64,000 nt of DNA, taken from the NCBI RefSeq assembly GCF_900536025.1, contig NZ_UNOZ01000003.1:62001-126000 (forward strand), in the 5' to 3' direction. The first letter of the stretch is position 1. Every line of letters begins with the position of its first letter. A program made the position numbers and the translations under genes. The notes under the pieces were generated by a model, which was not told where the DNA came from, made no database searches, and saw only the letters and a program-made list of their open reading frames with translations. Below, one piece after another: positions 1-8,634 of the stretch. This stretch comes from Pseudomonas reidholzensis. Lineage in GTDB: Bacteria; Pseudomonadota; Gammaproteobacteria; Pseudomonadales; Pseudomonadaceae.

Positions 1-389
1 GCTTCTTCCAGATTCAGCTCGAGGGTGTAGCGCAGGTCGCTGCCGCGTGCGGCACCGCCACGGCCACCACCCCGGCCACCGCCGAAGAAGTCGCTGAACA
101 CATCGCCAAAGATGTCGGAGAAGTTGGCGCCGCCGAAGCCTGCACCGCCGCCGCCCATGCTCGGGTCGACGCCGGCGTGACCGTACTGGTCGAACGCCGC
201 GCGCTTGCTCGCGTCAGACAGCACTTCGTAGGCCTCGTTGGCCTCCTTGAACATGTCTTCCGACTCTTTGTCGCCCGGGTTGCGGTCCGGGTGGTACTTC
301 ATCGCCAGGCGGCGATAGGCCTTTTTGAGATCAGCTTCGCTGGCGCCGCGCTCGACACCCAGGACCTCATAATAATCACGCTTGGACAT
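1..389 (-). CDS. dnaJ: Chaperone DnaJ, N-terminal part (cut by window edge)
   Basis: Co-chaperone that delivers unfolded proteins to DnaK and stimulates its ATPase. The visible 129 residues begin [12 protein letters not shown] and hold the complete J domain with the HPD signature (YHPDRNPGD), followed by the Gly/Phe-rich linker ([23 protein letters not shown]). The zinc-finger and C-terminal substrate domains lie outside the window. It is the last gene of the grpE-dnaK-dnaJ group, all on the minus strand, about 200 bp after dnaK. Identity is certain from the HPD motif, the G/F linker and its neighbours. Confidence 0.97.
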   Translation of the reverse strand, partial: MSKRDYYEVLGVERGASEADLKKAYRRLAMKYHPDRNPGDKESEDMFKEANEAYEVLSDASKRAAFDQYGHAGVDPSMGGGGAGFGGANFSDIFGDVFSDFFGGGRGGGRGGAARGSDLRYTLELNLEE

Positions 390-540
390 AGGTCATTTGC
401 ACCTTGTTGGGCGTCCGGCAGTTGCGCCGCGCCGTCAGCACCCGCCTGAAGCCCACAAATGGCCCCAGGCACATGCTGTAAAAATTCTCGAATTCCAGAT
501 ACGCCAACGCGGGAGCAAGCCCCCGCGCGGCGACATCCTA

Positions 541-570
541 CCAGCTCACCGACAAACGGCGGTGAGCTGG
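541..570 (-). other. Hairpin between dnaK and dnaJ
   Basis: A 10-bp perfect inverted repeat (CCAGCTCACC / GGTGAGCTGG) with a 10-nt loop lies 18 nt after the dnaK stop on the transcribed strand. There is no T tract, so it is more likely an mRNA-stabilising or attenuating hairpin that sets the dnaK:dnaJ ratio than a full terminator. The remaining ~200-bp gap (390-587) also holds a GC-rich half-REP at about 508-535 and no gene. Confidence 0.4.
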
Positions 571-587
571 CCGACAACATGCAACGA

Positions 588-2513
588 TTACTTCTTGTCG
601 TCGCCTTTGACTTCTTCGAACTCGGCGTCAACCACGTCATCGTGCTTGGCTTCCGGCTCGGCCTGCTGCGCGCCGCCCTGAGGCTGTTCAGCCGACTGCT
701 CGGCGTACATCTTCTGGGCTACCGGAGCAGAGACCTTGGACAGCTCTTCGACCTTGGCGTCGATGGTGGCCTTGTCGTCGCCTTTGACAGCGGCTTCCAG
801 GGCAACCACAGCTGCTTCGATCGCGGTCTTCTCTTCAGCGGTGACTTTGTCACCGGCGTCGGCGACCATCTTGCGGGTCGAGTGAACCAGCGCGTCACCC
901 TGGTTACGGGCAGCGGCCAGCTCTTCGAACTTGCGGTCTTCCTCGGCGTTGGCCTCGGCGTCACGCACCATGCGCTCGATTTCTTCGTCGGACAGGCCGG
1001 AGTTGGCCTTGATCACGATCGACTGGGTCTTGCCGGTGGCCTTGTCTTTGGCGCCGACGTGCAGGATGCCGTTGGCGTCGATGTCGAAGGTCACTTCGAT
1101 CTGTGGCACGCCGCGCGGTGCTGGCGGGATGTCAGCCAGGTCGAACTTGCCCAGCGATTTGTTCTGGCCAGCCTGCTTGCGCTCACCTTGCAGCACGTGA
1201 ATGGTCACGGCGTTCTGGTTGTCGTCAGCAGTCGAGAACACCTGCGACTTCTTGGTCGGAATGGTGGTGTTCTTCTCGATCAGCGCGGTCATCACGCCGC
1301 CCATGGTTTCGATACCCAGGGTCAGCGGGCTGACGTCGAGCAGCAGTACGTCTTTCACGTCACCGGCCAGTACGGCGCCCTGGATGGCAGCACCCATGGC
1401 AACGGCTTCGTCCGGGTTGACGTCTTTACGCGCTTCTTTACCGAAGAAGTCGGTCACCAGCTTCTGAACCAGCGGCATACGGGTCTGACCGCCGACCAGG
1501 ATCACGTCGTTGATCGCGCCAACGTCGATACCGGCGTCTTTCAGGGCGATGCGGCAAGGCTCGATGGTGCGCTGAACCAGGTCTTCGACCAGCGACTCCA
1601 GCTTGGCGCGGGAGATCTTCACGTTCAGGTGCTTCGGACCGGTCGCATCTGCAGTGATGTACGGCAGGTTGACGTCGGTCTGCTGGCTCGAGGACAGCTC
1701 GATCTTGGCTTTTTCAGCGGCTTCTTTCAGGCGCTGCATCGCCAGCGGGTCACCCTTGAGGTTCATGCCGCTTTCTTTCTTGAACTCTTCGACGAGGTAG
1801 TCGATCAGGCGGATGTCGAAGTCTTCACCACCGAGGAAGGTGTCACCGTTGGTGGCCAGTACTTCGAACTGGTGCTCGCCATCGACTTCGGCGATTTCGA
1901 TGACCGAAACGTCGAAGGTACCGCCGCCCAGGTCATAAACGATCACGGTGTGATCGCCCTTGGCCTTGTCCATACCGTAGGCCAGTGCGGCTGCGGTCGG
2001 TTCGTTGATGATGCGTTTTACGTCCAGACCCGCGATGCGACCGGCATCTTTGGTCGCCTGACGCTGGCTGTCGTTGAAGTAGGCCGGTACGGTGATGACC
2101 GCTTCGGTGACAGGCTCGCCGAGGTAGTCTTCGGCGGTCTTCTTCATCTTTTTCAGGATCTCGGCAGAGATCTGTGGCGGTGCCATCTTCTGGCCGTTGA
2201 CTTCGACCCAGGCGTCGCTGTTGTCAGCCTTGACGATCTTGTACGGGACCATCTGAATGTCTTTCTGCACGACTTCTTCGTCGAAGCGGCGACCGATCAG
2301 ACGCTTTACCGCGTACAGGGTGTTGTGCGGGTTGGTGACCGCCTGGCGCTTGGCCGACTGGCCAACCAGGATCTCGCCATCGTTGGCGTAGGCGACGATC
2401 GACGGCGTGGTACGCGCGCCTTCGGCGTTCTCGATGACCTTGACGTTACCGTTTTCGAGGATGGAGACGCACGAGTTGGTGGTCCCCAGGTCGATACCGA
2501 TGATTTTACCCAT
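588..2513 (-). CDS. dnaK: Molecular chaperone DnaK (Hsp70)
   Basis: ATP-dependent Hsp70 chaperone acting in the cytosol with DnaJ and GrpE, and in holding sigma-32 for degradation. The 641-residue product has the N-terminal phosphate-binding loop [12 protein letters not shown], the second loop [13 protein letters not shown] near residue 195, the adenosine-binding stretch [10 protein letters not shown], and the substrate-binding domain with the linker [12 protein letters not shown]. The C terminus ends in the acidic, Gln/Gly-rich tail ([11 protein letters not shown]) usual for the family. Length is standard. The ATG is preceded by a GGGAGAA ribosome site. It is transcribed with grpE upstream and dnaJ downstream. 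Confidence 0.99.
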   Translation of the reverse strand: MGKIIGIDLGTTNSCVSILENGNVKVIENAEGARTTPSIVAYANDGEILVGQSAKRQAVTNPHNTLYAVKRLIGRRFDEEVVQKDIQMVPYKIVKADNSDAWVEVNGQKMAPPQISAEILKKMKKTAEDYLGEPVTEAVITVPAYFNDSQRQATKDAGRIAGLDVKRIINEPTAAALAYGMDKAKGDHTVIVYDLGGGTFDVSVIEIAEVDGEHQFEVLATNGDTFLGGEDFDIRLIDYLVEEFKKESGMNLKGDPLAMQRLKEAAEKAKIELSSSQQTDVNLPYITADATGPKHLNVKISRAKLESLVEDLVQRTIEPCRIALKDAGIDVGAINDVILVGGQTRMPLVQKLVTDFFGKEARKDVNPDEAVAMGAAIQGAVLAGDVKDVLLLDVSPLTLGIETMGGVMTALIEKNTTIPTKKSQVFSTADDNQNAVTIHVLQGERKQAGQNKSLGKFDLADIPPAPRGVPQIEVTFDIDANGILHVGAKDKATGKTQSIVIKANSGLSDEEIERMVRDAEANAEEDRKFEELAAARNQGDALVHSTRKMVADAGDKVTAEEKTAIEAAVVALEAAVKGDDKATIDAKVEELSKVSAPVAQKMYAEQSAEQPQGGAQQAEPEAKHDDVVDAEFEEVKGDDKK

Positions 2514-2616
2514 GTTGATTCTCCCGAAACTGAATTAGGTGGCAGCGGCTACCGGAGTAGCCAACTGCGGAAATATTTGAGCGCTTGACACCTAGATGGG
2601 GTCGCCCCCAAAGATT

Positions 2617-3171
2617 TCAAGCCTTCTCGTCAATCGATGGCTGGGCCACTGCCGGCGCCTTGCTGACCACCACCATGGCGGGGCGCAGCAGGCGGCCGTT
2701 GAGCATGTAACCCTTCTGGAACACCTTGAGCACGCTGTTGGGCTCGACCTCGGCACTCTCTTGCATGGCCATGGCCTGGTGGTGCTCGGCGTTGAACGGC
2801 TCGCCGTGCGGGTCGACCGGCTCGAGGTTGTAGCGCTTGAGCGTGTCGTGGAACATTTTCAAGGTCAGCTCGATGCCTTCGCGCATCGGCTTGATGCTCT
2901 CGTCTTCGGCACTGGACAGCTCAAGGCCGCGCTCCAGGCTGTCGATCACCGGCAGCAGGTCGGCGGCGAACTTCTCGAGGGCAAACTTGTGTGCCTTCTC
3001 AACGTCCTGCTCGGCGCGACGACGGATGTTCTGCAGGTCGGCGGCGACGCGCAGGGACTGGTCCTTGGCGGCGGCCAACTGCTCCTCGAGCACCTGGACG
3101 CGGGTACCGAGATCCTCAGAACCTGCCGCTTCGGTGTTTGGGGTGTTTTCATCCAGCTGTTCGTCAGCCAT
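2617..3171 (-). CDS. grpE: Nucleotide exchange factor GrpE
   Basis: Dimeric exchange factor that releases ADP from DnaK. The 184-residue product starts [14 protein letters not shown], has a long coiled-coil N-terminal half ([20 protein letters not shown] onward) and the C-terminal beta domain with NPEHHQA-like sequence ([12 protein letters not shown]) and [18 protein letters not shown]. The open frame runs further upstream, but the start at 3171 is chosen because GGAGGAG sits 7 nt before it and because a sigma-32 promoter ends at 3228. First gene of the heat-shock group, 103 bp before dnaK. Confidence 0.97.
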   Translation of the reverse strand: MADEQLDENTPNTEAAGSEDLGTRVQVLEEQLAAAKDQSLRVAADLQNIRRRAEQDVEKAHKFALEKFAADLLPVIDSLERGLELSSAEDESIKPMREGIELTLKMFHDTLKRYNLEPVDPHGEPFNAEHHQAMAMQESAEVEPNSVLKVFQKGYMLNGRLLRPAMVVVSKAPAVAQPSIDEKA

Positions 3172-3227
3172 TGGGTATCTCCTCCGCAATTTCTGGTGTA
3201 CGAGCCATGCTCGCCTCTGTTGACGGC

Positions 3228-3256
3228 TATATGGGGTCGGAAAAACCAGGTTCAAG
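3228..3256 (-). promoter_or_regulatory. Sigma-32 (heat-shock) promoter of grpE-dnaK-dnaJ
   Basis: Read on the minus strand: -35 CTTGAAC at 3256-3250, a 13-nt spacer, and -10 CCCCATATA at 3236-3228. This matches the RpoH consensus CTTGAAA-N(11-16)-CCCCATNT almost perfectly and leaves a 5' leader of roughly 50 nt before grpE. Confidence 0.9.
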
Positions 3257-3323
3257 GGGCAAGGTGCTTTTCGATTGCCACCGGGCAATCTCCAGACGGG
3301 CATTGTCAGGCAGGCAAAAAGCA

Positions 3324-3339
3324 CTGTATAAATATCCAG
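3324..3339 (+). promoter_or_regulatory. LexA (SOS) box of recN
   Basis: CTGTATAAATATCCAG matches the CTG-N10-CAG LexA operator and lies 25 nt before the recN start codon. recN is a strongly SOS-induced gene in other proteobacteria, so position and sequence agree. Confidence 0.85.
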
Positions 3340-3364
3340 ACCTGACCCCTCGGGAGCTGCCCTC

Positions 3365-5038
3365 ATGCTGGTCCACCTGTCCATTCACAACTACGCCATC
3401 GTCGAACACCTGGACCTCGAGCTCGCTCGCGGCATGAGTGTGATCACCGGTGAAACCGGCGCCGGCAAATCGATCATGCTCGACGCCCTCGGCCTGGCCC
3501 TGGGCGACCGCGCCGACAGCGGCGTGGTGCGTCCCGGCGCCGACAAGGCCGATATCCTGGCTACCTTCGATTTGGTGGACATCCCCGAGGCCAGCGTCTG
3601 GCTCAGCGAGCGCGACCTGGAGCAGGACGGCCCGTGCATCCTGCGCCGAGTGATCACCGCCGAAGGTCGCAGCCGCGGCTACATCAACGGCACGCCCTGC
3701 CCGCTCGCCGACCTCAAGGCGCTGGGTGAGCTGTTGATCGACATCCACAGCCAGCACGAGCACCAGTCGCTGCTGAAGACCGACACGCATCGGCGCCTGG
3801 TCGACGAATATGCCGGCGCCATCGACCTCTCGCGCCAGGTGCAGCTGGCCGCCCAGCGCTGGCGGCAGACCCGCCAGGAGCTGGAGCGGCTGTCCAACTC
3901 CGGTGACGAACAGCGCGCTCGCCAGCAACTGCTGAGCTATCAGCTCGAAGAGCTGGACAACCTTGGCCTCGGTGAAAACGAGCTGGAGCAGCTCGAGCAG
4001 GAGCACAAGAGCCTGACCAACGCCGAGGCGCTGTTCGGCATCTGCCGCCAGGTCATCGAGCAGTGCAGCGAGAGTGATTCGGGTAACGTGCTCAATGCAC
4101 TGACCGTCAGCCTCAACCGCCTGAGCGCGGTAACGGGCGGGCCGAAGGCGCTGGACGAGGCGGCGACGATGATCGCCAGCGCGCAGATCCAGGTAGAAGA
4201 AGCGGTCGGCGAGCTCAACCGCTTCCTGGATAACTTCGACGCCGACCCGATGCGCCTGCAGGCTCTGGAAGAGCGCCTCGACACTATCTATACGCTGGCG
4301 CGCAAGCACCGCGTGCACCCGACTCAGCTGCCGCACCTGCAGCAGCGCCTGATGGAAGAGCTCGAAGGGCTCAACGCCAGTGACGAATCGCTCGAGCGCC
4401 TTGGCGAAGAGCTGGCGGCGTATGCCCAGCATTATCAGGCCAAGGCCGTGGAGCTCAGCGCCTTGCGTCAGCAGGCGGCCAAGCAGCTGGCCACGGCGGT
4501 GGAGCAAGAGGTGCAACGCCTGGGCATGCCGGGTGGGCGCTTCTGCATCGAGCTGACACCGTTCGAGAGCAGCGAGCTGTCACCGCATGGTCTGGAGCAG
4601 ATCGAACTGCTGGTCAGCGCTAACCCGGGGCAACCGCTTAAAGGGCTGGCCAAGGTGGCGTCGGGGGGTGAGCTGTCGCGGATCAGCCTGGCGATTCAGG
4701 TGATCACGGCGCAGACGTCGCGCATTCCGACCTTGGTGTTCGATGAAGTCGACGTGGGGATTGGCGGGCCTACGGCGGAAATCGTCGGGCAGTTACTGCG
4801 CCGACTGGGGGATCGTGGCCAGGTATTGACCGTGACGCACCTGCCGCAGGTGGCCGCGCAGGGGCACCATCATCTGTTTGTGCACAAGGTGCGTAACAGC
4901 GAGACCACGCACACCGCAGTGGCCAACCTGGGCAAGCGTGAGCGGGTCGAAGAAGTGGCGCGTATGCTCGGCGGTATAGACCTGACCAAGGAATCGCTGG
5001 CGCATGCGCGCAAGATGGTCGTGACCGGCAAGGCCTGA
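3365..5038 (+). CDS. recN: DNA repair protein RecN
   Basis: SMC-like ATPase that acts on double-strand breaks during recombinational repair. The 557-residue protein has Walker A GETGAGKS near residues 29-36, a long central coiled coil (about 150-360, rich in Glu/Gln/Leu heptads), and the C-terminal signature and Walker B region ([16 protein letters not shown], then [12 protein letters not shown]). Length is standard. Starts at the first [16 protein letters not shown], 25 nt after the LexA box. It is divergent from grpE, so heat-shock and SOS control share a ~190-bp intergenic region. Confidence 0.98.
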   Translation: MLVHLSIHNYAIVEHLDLELARGMSVITGETGAGKSIMLDALGLALGDRADSGVVRPGADKADILATFDLVDIPEASVWLSERDLEQDGPCILRRVITAEGRSRGYINGTPCPLADLKALGELLIDIHSQHEHQSLLKTDTHRRLVDEYAGAIDLSRQVQLAAQRWRQTRQELERLSNSGDEQRARQQLLSYQLEELDNLGLGENELEQLEQEHKSLTNAEALFGICRQVIEQCSESDSGNVLNALTVSLNRLSAVTGGPKALDEAATMIASAQIQVEEAVGELNRFLDNFDADPMRLQALEERLDTIYTLARKHRVHPTQLPHLQQRLMEELEGLNASDESLERLGEELAAYAQHYQAKAVELSALRQQAAKQLATAVEQEVQRLGMPGGRFCIELTPFESSELSPHGLEQIELLVSANPGQPLKGLAKVASGGELSRISLAIQVITAQTSRIPTLVFDEVDVGIGGPTAEIVGQLLRRLGDRGQVLTVTHLPQVAAQGHHHLFVHKVRNSETTHTAVANLGKRERVEEVARMLGGIDLTKESLAHARKMVVTGKA

Positions 5039-5052
5039 CACTTCAGCGTACT

Positions 5053-5234
5053 GGGGCCGCTGCGCGACCCTTCGCGGGTGAACCCGCTCCCACAGGGACC
5101 GCGCCGTTCCGGAAATATCCACTATCCCTGGGGGACCGCGCCCCTTAGAGATATCCACTATCCCTGCGGGACCGCACCGCTATGGAAATATCCACTATCC
5201 CTGTGGGAGCGGGTTTACCCGCGAAGAGGCCGGC
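5053..5234. repeat. REP pair with three tandem 36-37-bp units in its centre
   Basis: Outer arms are inverted REP sequences (5053-5099 and 5201-5234, the latter reading GTGGGAGCGGGTTTACCC). Between them three units of 37, 36 and 37 bp begin at 5095, 5132 and 5168, each starting GGGACCGC and ending with ATATCCACTATCCCTG. No gene is present in the recN-fur gap (5039-5319). Confidence 0.85.
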
Positions 5235-5272
5235 ACTGACACCCTGCTTTTTTCGCACATCACAGAAAGCAC

Positions 5273-5296
5273 AAAGGCGACCCTAGGGTCGCCTTT
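5273..5296 (-). terminator. Hairpin terminator after fur
   Basis: A perfect 11-bp stem (AAAGGCGACCC / GGGTCGCCTTT) with a 2-nt centre lies 23 nt downstream of the fur stop codon, followed by a moderately T-rich stretch in the direction of fur transcription. Its symmetry would allow termination on both strands. Confidence 0.65.
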
Positions 5297-5319
5297 GCGT
5301 TTGATAACGACCTAAATCG

Positions 5320-5724
5320 TTACTTCTTCTTACGTACGTACAGGACCAGATTGTGGTCCACGAGCTCGAAGCCGTGCTCGGCCACGATCTCTTTCTGACG
5401 CTTTTCGATCTCGGAATCGAAGAACTCGATGACTTCGCTGGTTTCCACGTTGACCATATGGTCGTGGTGGCCGCCGTCAGCCAGTTCGAAGACCGCGTGG
5501 CCGCCGTCGAAGTTGTGGCGCACCACCAGGCCCGCCGCTTCGAATTGGGTCAGTACGCGGTAGACGGTCGCCAGACCGACATCTTCGCCCGCTTCCATCA
5601 GCGCCTTGTAGACATCCTCGGCACTCATGTGACGCTGCTCTGTCGAGTCCAGCATCTGTAGGATCTTCACTCGAGGCAGTGTCACCTTGAGACCAGCTTT
5701 GCGCAGTTCGCTATTTTCAACCAT
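5320..5724 (-). CDS. fur: Ferric uptake regulator Fur
   Basis: Fe(II)-dependent repressor of iron-uptake genes, including the Fur boxes seen later in this window. The 134-residue protein has the winged helix (MSAEDVYKALMEAGEDVGLATVYRV contains the recognition helix) and the metal-binding dimerisation domain with HHDHMVNVETSEVIEF. There is no cysteine anywhere in the chain, so the CxxC structural zinc site of E. coli Fur is absent, as expected in pseudomonads. The start MVENSELRKAGLK is chosen because it matches known Pseudomonas Fur; an upstream extension of the frame is not supported. Divergent from bamE. Confidence 0.98.
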   Translation of the reverse strand: MVENSELRKAGLKVTLPRVKILQMLDSTEQRHMSAEDVYKALMEAGEDVGLATVYRVLTQFEAAGLVVRHNFDGGHAVFELADGGHHDHMVNVETSEVIEFFDSEIEKRQKEIVAEHGFELVDHNLVLYVRKKK

Positions 5725-5821
5725 GGTCAGCTTTCTCGCCGATGCTGCTTCGCAGCTTCTCTTAATACGGGTATGATCGGGGTTTACGTTGTCCAGCCAA
5801 GATAGTGGAAGTCGCCCACCG

Positions 5822-6352
5822 ATGCAAAAGTCCAAGCTCTTGCTAACCAGCCTCACCCTAGTGGGACTGCTCGCACTCGCCGGTTGCTCGTTTCCCGGGG
5901 TTTACAAAATCGACATCCAGCAGGGCAATGTCGTCACGCAGGACATGATAGACCAATTACGCCCGGGAATGACCCGACGGCAAGTAAGGTTTATCATGGG
6001 CAACCCGTTGCTGCAGGATACTTTCAACACCAATCGTTGGGATTACCTGTACAGCCTGCAGCCCGGTGGCGGTAAACGTCAGCAGGAGCGCATGAGCATC
6101 TTCTTCAATGAAGGTGATCAGCTGGTCAGCCTGTCCGGCGACTTCATGCCCGGCGTGAGCAAAGACCAGGAGATCCTGGGCGGCAGCGGCGACACCAGTG
6201 TCAGCCCGGACGTACAACCCGACCAGCCGGCCCAGCCTGCTGTGAAGCCGGCCCAGCCAGGCTCTGTCGAAGAGTCGATCCAGCGCGAGATCGACACCAT
6301 CGAGACCACACCGGTCCCGACGCCAGCACCGCTGGAAACTTCCCCGCAATAA
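5822..6352 (+). CDS. bamE: Outer membrane assembly lipoprotein BamE (OmlA/SmpA)
   Basis: Small lipoprotein of the BAM complex that inserts beta-barrel proteins into the outer membrane. The 176-residue chain starts [15 protein letters not shown] and has a lipobox LALAGC (Cys about residue 21), then the BamE fold with [28 protein letters not shown] and [12 protein letters not shown] Pro/Ala/Gln-rich tail beyond residue 120 is longer than in E. coli and typical of Pseudomonas. The divergent fur-omlA arrangement is known from P. aeruginosa. An upstream TTG at 5789 was rejected because the lipoprotein signal begins at this ATG. Confidence 0.95.
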   Translation: MQKSKLLLTSLTLVGLLALAGCSFPGVYKIDIQQGNVVTQDMIDQLRPGMTRRQVRFIMGNPLLQDTFNTNRWDYLYSLQPGGGKRQQERMSIFFNEGDQLVSLSGDFMPGVSKDQEILGGSGDTSVSPDVQPDQPAQPAVKPAQPGSVEESIQREIDTIETTPVPTPAPLETSPQ

Positions 6353-6365
6353 ACGCGGCGAACAG

Positions 6366-6397
6366 AAAAAAGCCCGGGCCATGGTCCGGGCTTTTTT
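6366..6397. terminator. Bidirectional terminator between bamE and ratA
   Basis: A12-bp stem (AAAAAAGCCCGG / CCGGGCTTTTTT) around an 8-nt loop. It gives a GC-rich hairpin plus T6 on both strands and serves the convergent genes bamE and ratA. Confidence 0.9.
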
Positions 6398-6418
6398 GTG
6401 TCCGCTGTTTACCGCCGC

Positions 6419-6853
6419 TCAGCCATGGAGTTGCTTGGCACGCTGGCAGAAGGCGTCGACCAGGGTGTTGGCCGCCTGGTTGAACAGCGGGCCGAGGGTG
6501 GCACGGATGATCGGGCCGGCGTAATCGAACGACAGGTCGAGGCTGATCTTGCAGGCCTTGTCGCCGAGCGGCTTGAACACCCACACGCCATGCAACTGAC
6601 TGAACGGCCCTTCGACCAGGTTCATCTCGATCGACTGCCCAGGCACCAGCACATTGCTGGTAACAAATTGCTGGCTCATGCCGCCTTTGGCCACTTCCAG
6701 CTTTGCCCGCATGTGCGTGTCGCTGCTCTCGATCACCGTCGAGGCCGAGCACCACGGCAGGAACTGCGGGTAACTGGCCACATCGTTGACCAGGTCGTAC
6801 AGCGCCTGTGCCGGGTACGGCAGCAGGGCGGAACGTTGAATATGGGTAGTCAT
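6419..6853 (-). CDS. ratA: RatA/PasT-type ribosome-associated START-domain protein
   Basis: Coenzyme Q10-binding/START-like fold protein; in E. coli described as a toxin that blocks 70S association, and homologous to the mitochondrial Coq10 chaperone. The 144-residue chain is standard length: [35 protein letters not shown] is the family N terminus (only part quoted in most references as YPQFLPWC), with [16 protein letters not shown] near the C terminus. Divergent from smpB as in other gammaproteobacteria. The usual partner rnfH (pasI), which should follow it, is absent here. Confidence 0.93.
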   Translation of the reverse strand: MTTHIQRSALLPYPAQALYDLVNDVASYPQFLPWCSASTVIESSDTHMRAKLEVAKGGMSQQFVTSNVLVPGQSIEMNLVEGPFSQLHGVWVFKPLGDKACKISLDLSFDYAGPIIRATLGPLFNQAANTLVDAFCQRAKQLHG

Positions 6854-7001
6854 CCAGGCGTCACTTCCAAGGCTGGGCGGCGGCGCTTCTCAGCGCACCG
6901 AAAACAGGTTCTGTGCAACGCACAGCGCCTGCATTGTCCGGGATTCAATCGGCAGGCTCAAGCACACCGAAAACCCCGTAGCCGACGACGCCACGACTGC
7001 C

Positions 7002-7007
7002 TATAAT
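7002..7007 (+). promoter_or_regulatory. -10 element of smpB, very close to the start codon
   Basis: A perfect TATAAT ends 9 nt before the smpB ATG (7017). Transcription would begin at about 7013-7015, leaving a leader of 2-4 nt or none. No good -35 hexamer is visible and no Shine-Dalgarno sequence lies between the -10 and the ATG. Confidence 0.6.
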
Positions 7008-7016
7008 GCGGCCCCT

Positions 7017-7499
7017 ATGGCTAAGCAAAAGAAACATCCGACCGGGACCATCGCGCAAAACAAGAAAGCGCGACACGATTACTTCATCGAACACAAGTTC
7101 GAGGCCGGGCTGGTCCTGTCCGGTTGGGAAGTAAAGAGCCTGCGGGCCGGCAAGGCACACCTGACCGACAGCTACGTGCTGCTCAAGGACGGTGAAGCCT
7201 GGCTGTTCGGCAGCCATATTGCCCCGCTCACCGCGGCCAGCACCCACGTCATCGCCGACCCGATCCGCACCCGCAAGCTGCTGCTGAACAAGCGCGAGCT
7301 CGAGCGTGTGCAGGCCGCTGTGTCGCAGAAGGGCTACACCTGTGTGGCCTTGGCGTTGTACTGGAGCAAGCACTTGATCAAGTGCGAGATTGCGCTGGGC
7401 AAGGGCAAGAAGGAATTCGACAAGCGCGACACCGAGCGCGAGCGCGATTCCAACCGCGAGATCCAGCGGGCTGTGCGCAACAAGGGCAAGGAAGACTGA
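7017..7499 (+). CDS. smpB: SsrA-binding protein SmpB
   Basis: Binds tmRNA and carries it into stalled ribosomes for trans-translation. The 160-residue protein has the OB-fold core ([20 protein letters not shown], then [14 protein letters not shown]) and the basic, disordered C-terminal tail ([20 protein letters not shown]) that enters the mRNA channel. Standard length. Its RNA partner ssrA is in the same window at 15895. The transcript may be leaderless (see the -10 element at 7002). Confidence 0.98.
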   Translation: MAKQKKHPTGTIAQNKKARHDYFIEHKFEAGLVLSGWEVKSLRAGKAHLTDSYVLLKDGEAWLFGSHIAPLTAASTHVIADPIRTRKLLLNKRELERVQAAVSQKGYTCVALALYWSKHLIKCEIALGKGKKEFDKRDTERERDSNREIQRAVRNKGKED

Positions 7500-7523
7500 C
7501 TTCCCCTTATCCGCGTCGCCTTC

Positions 7524-7588
7524 TTCGCGGGTGAACCCGCTCCCACAGGGCTCTCCGCTGCCCCTGTGGGAGCGGGTTTACCCGCGAA
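7524..7588. repeat. REP inverted pair
   Basis: Two inverted REP arms, 7524-7550 and 7562-7588, separated by 11 nt, between the convergent genes smpB and lldR. Core reads CCTGTGGGAGCGGGTTTACC. Confidence 0.85.
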
Positions 7589-7611
7589 TGCCGCGCCGCA
7601 AAGTTCAGGCT

Positions 7612-8379
7612 CTAGCGCCCGCTGCGCCGCTCTGCCCGGGCCACGCGCTGGGCTTCTTGCTGCGCCTCTTCGAGCACCTCCTGCACATACAGAATGTGCC
7701 GGCTCGACACCTCCCGCGCCTCCTCCGCCCGGCCCTCGACAATCGCCTGATACAGCTCCCGGTGCTGACCGATCAACATGTCGCGCGTCTCCGAACGCTG
7801 CTGGTACATGCCACCAATGTTGGTCACGACGTTGCGCTTGAGCAGGTCGAACAACCCCCGAATGGTGTGCAGCAACACCGCATTGTGGCTGGCCTCGGCA
7901 ATCGCCAGGTGGAAGTTCGCATCCGCCGCGCCCTCCTCCGCCCGGCTCACCTCACCCTTGCGCGTATAACAATCCTGCAACGCATTGAACGCCGCCGTCA
8001 GCCGCTCACGGTCCAGCTCGGTAGCCCGCTGCGCCGCGTAAAACGCGCACGAAGCCTCCAGCGTATGACGAAACTCGAGTAAGTCGCGCTGCGCCTCAGG
8101 GCTGTGCTCGAGCAACTGCAGCAGCGGGTCACTAAAGGTCGCGCCCAGTGACGCCGCCACATAATTGCCACCGCCCTGGCGGCTGACCAGCAACCCCTTG
8201 GCCACCAGCTTCTGGATCGCCTCGCGCAGCGATGGCCGCGACACGCCGAACTGCTCGGCCAGGGCGCGCTCGGCCGGCAGCCGCTGACCCGACGTCAGCG
8301 TGCCCTCGAGAATCATCCCTTCCAGCCGCTCGACAATGTCGTCGGACAGGCGCCGTTGGCGGACCTGATCAAAAACCAT
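7612..8379 (-). CDS. lldR: Lactate-responsive GntR/FadR-type repressor LldR
   Basis: Represses the adjacent lldPDE operon until L-lactate binds. The 255-residue chain has an N-terminal winged helix (LTSGQRLPAERALAEQFGVS, then RPSLREAIQKL) and a C-terminal FCD ligand domain with the metal-binding His residues (ANFHLAIAEASHN, and SRHILYVQEVL). The ATG at 8379 is preferred over a GTG one codon upstream because it has better spacing from GGAGAG. Divergent from lldP with a matching palindromic operator in between. Confidence 0.93.
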   Translation of the reverse strand: MVFDQVRQRRLSDDIVERLEGMILEGTLTSGQRLPAERALAEQFGVSRPSLREAIQKLVAKGLLVSRQGGGNYVAASLGATFSDPLLQLLEHSPEAQRDLLEFRHTLEASCAFYAAQRATELDRERLTAAFNALQDCYTRKGEVSRAEEGAADANFHLAIAEASHNAVLLHTIRGLFDLLKRNVVTNIGGMYQQRSETRDMLIGQHRELYQAIVEGRAEEAREVSSRHILYVQEVLEEAQQEAQRVARAERRSGR

Positions 8380-8526
8380 CACATGCTCTCCACAAACCCC
8401 CGTACCGATTTCGGGGGTGCCTATTCTGGCCTATCCAGGCCGAGCCGACACGCCTCAGTGGGTGATTTACACCCGCTATCAGGCGCCCGCTCATCGGCAT
8501 CCGACCAAAGTTTGCCCCGAGACAAA

Positions 8527-8554
8527 TTGACACGGGTGCAGCCGCGCTTTTAAC
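8527..8554 (+). promoter_or_regulatory. Putative sigma-70 promoter of lldPDE
   Basis: TTGACA at 8527-8532 (perfect -35) and TTTAAC at 8549-8554 (4 of 6 to the -10 consensus) with a 16-nt spacer. The predicted start near 8561 places the LldR operator at about +14 to +30, suited to repression by roadblock. Confidence 0.55.
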
Positions 8555-8573
8555 CTAGCGACCAGACATTGTA

Positions 8574-8590
8574 AATTGGTCTTACCAATT
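8574..8590. promoter_or_regulatory. LldR operator
   Basis: AATTGGTCTTACCAATT is a perfect 7-bp inverted repeat with a 3-nt centre, identical in plan to the operators of the PdhR/LldR branch of the FadR subfamily. It lies 44 nt before lldP and in the lldR-lldP divergent region. Confidence 0.88.
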
Positions 8591-8634
8591 ATCCAATGCC
8601 AGTGCTGACCAACAACAATTAGGGGCCACCCCAT

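Noticed and set aside
459..2588. 709-codon open frame on the plus strand opposite dnaK
   Set aside because: It mirrors dnaK in the complementary frame, as often happens in G+C-rich coding DNA; no ribosome site or protein motif supports it.
5095..5204. Three regularly spaced repeats as a CRISPR array
   Set aside because: Units are contiguous, with no unique spacers, no cas genes, and lie within a REP pair.
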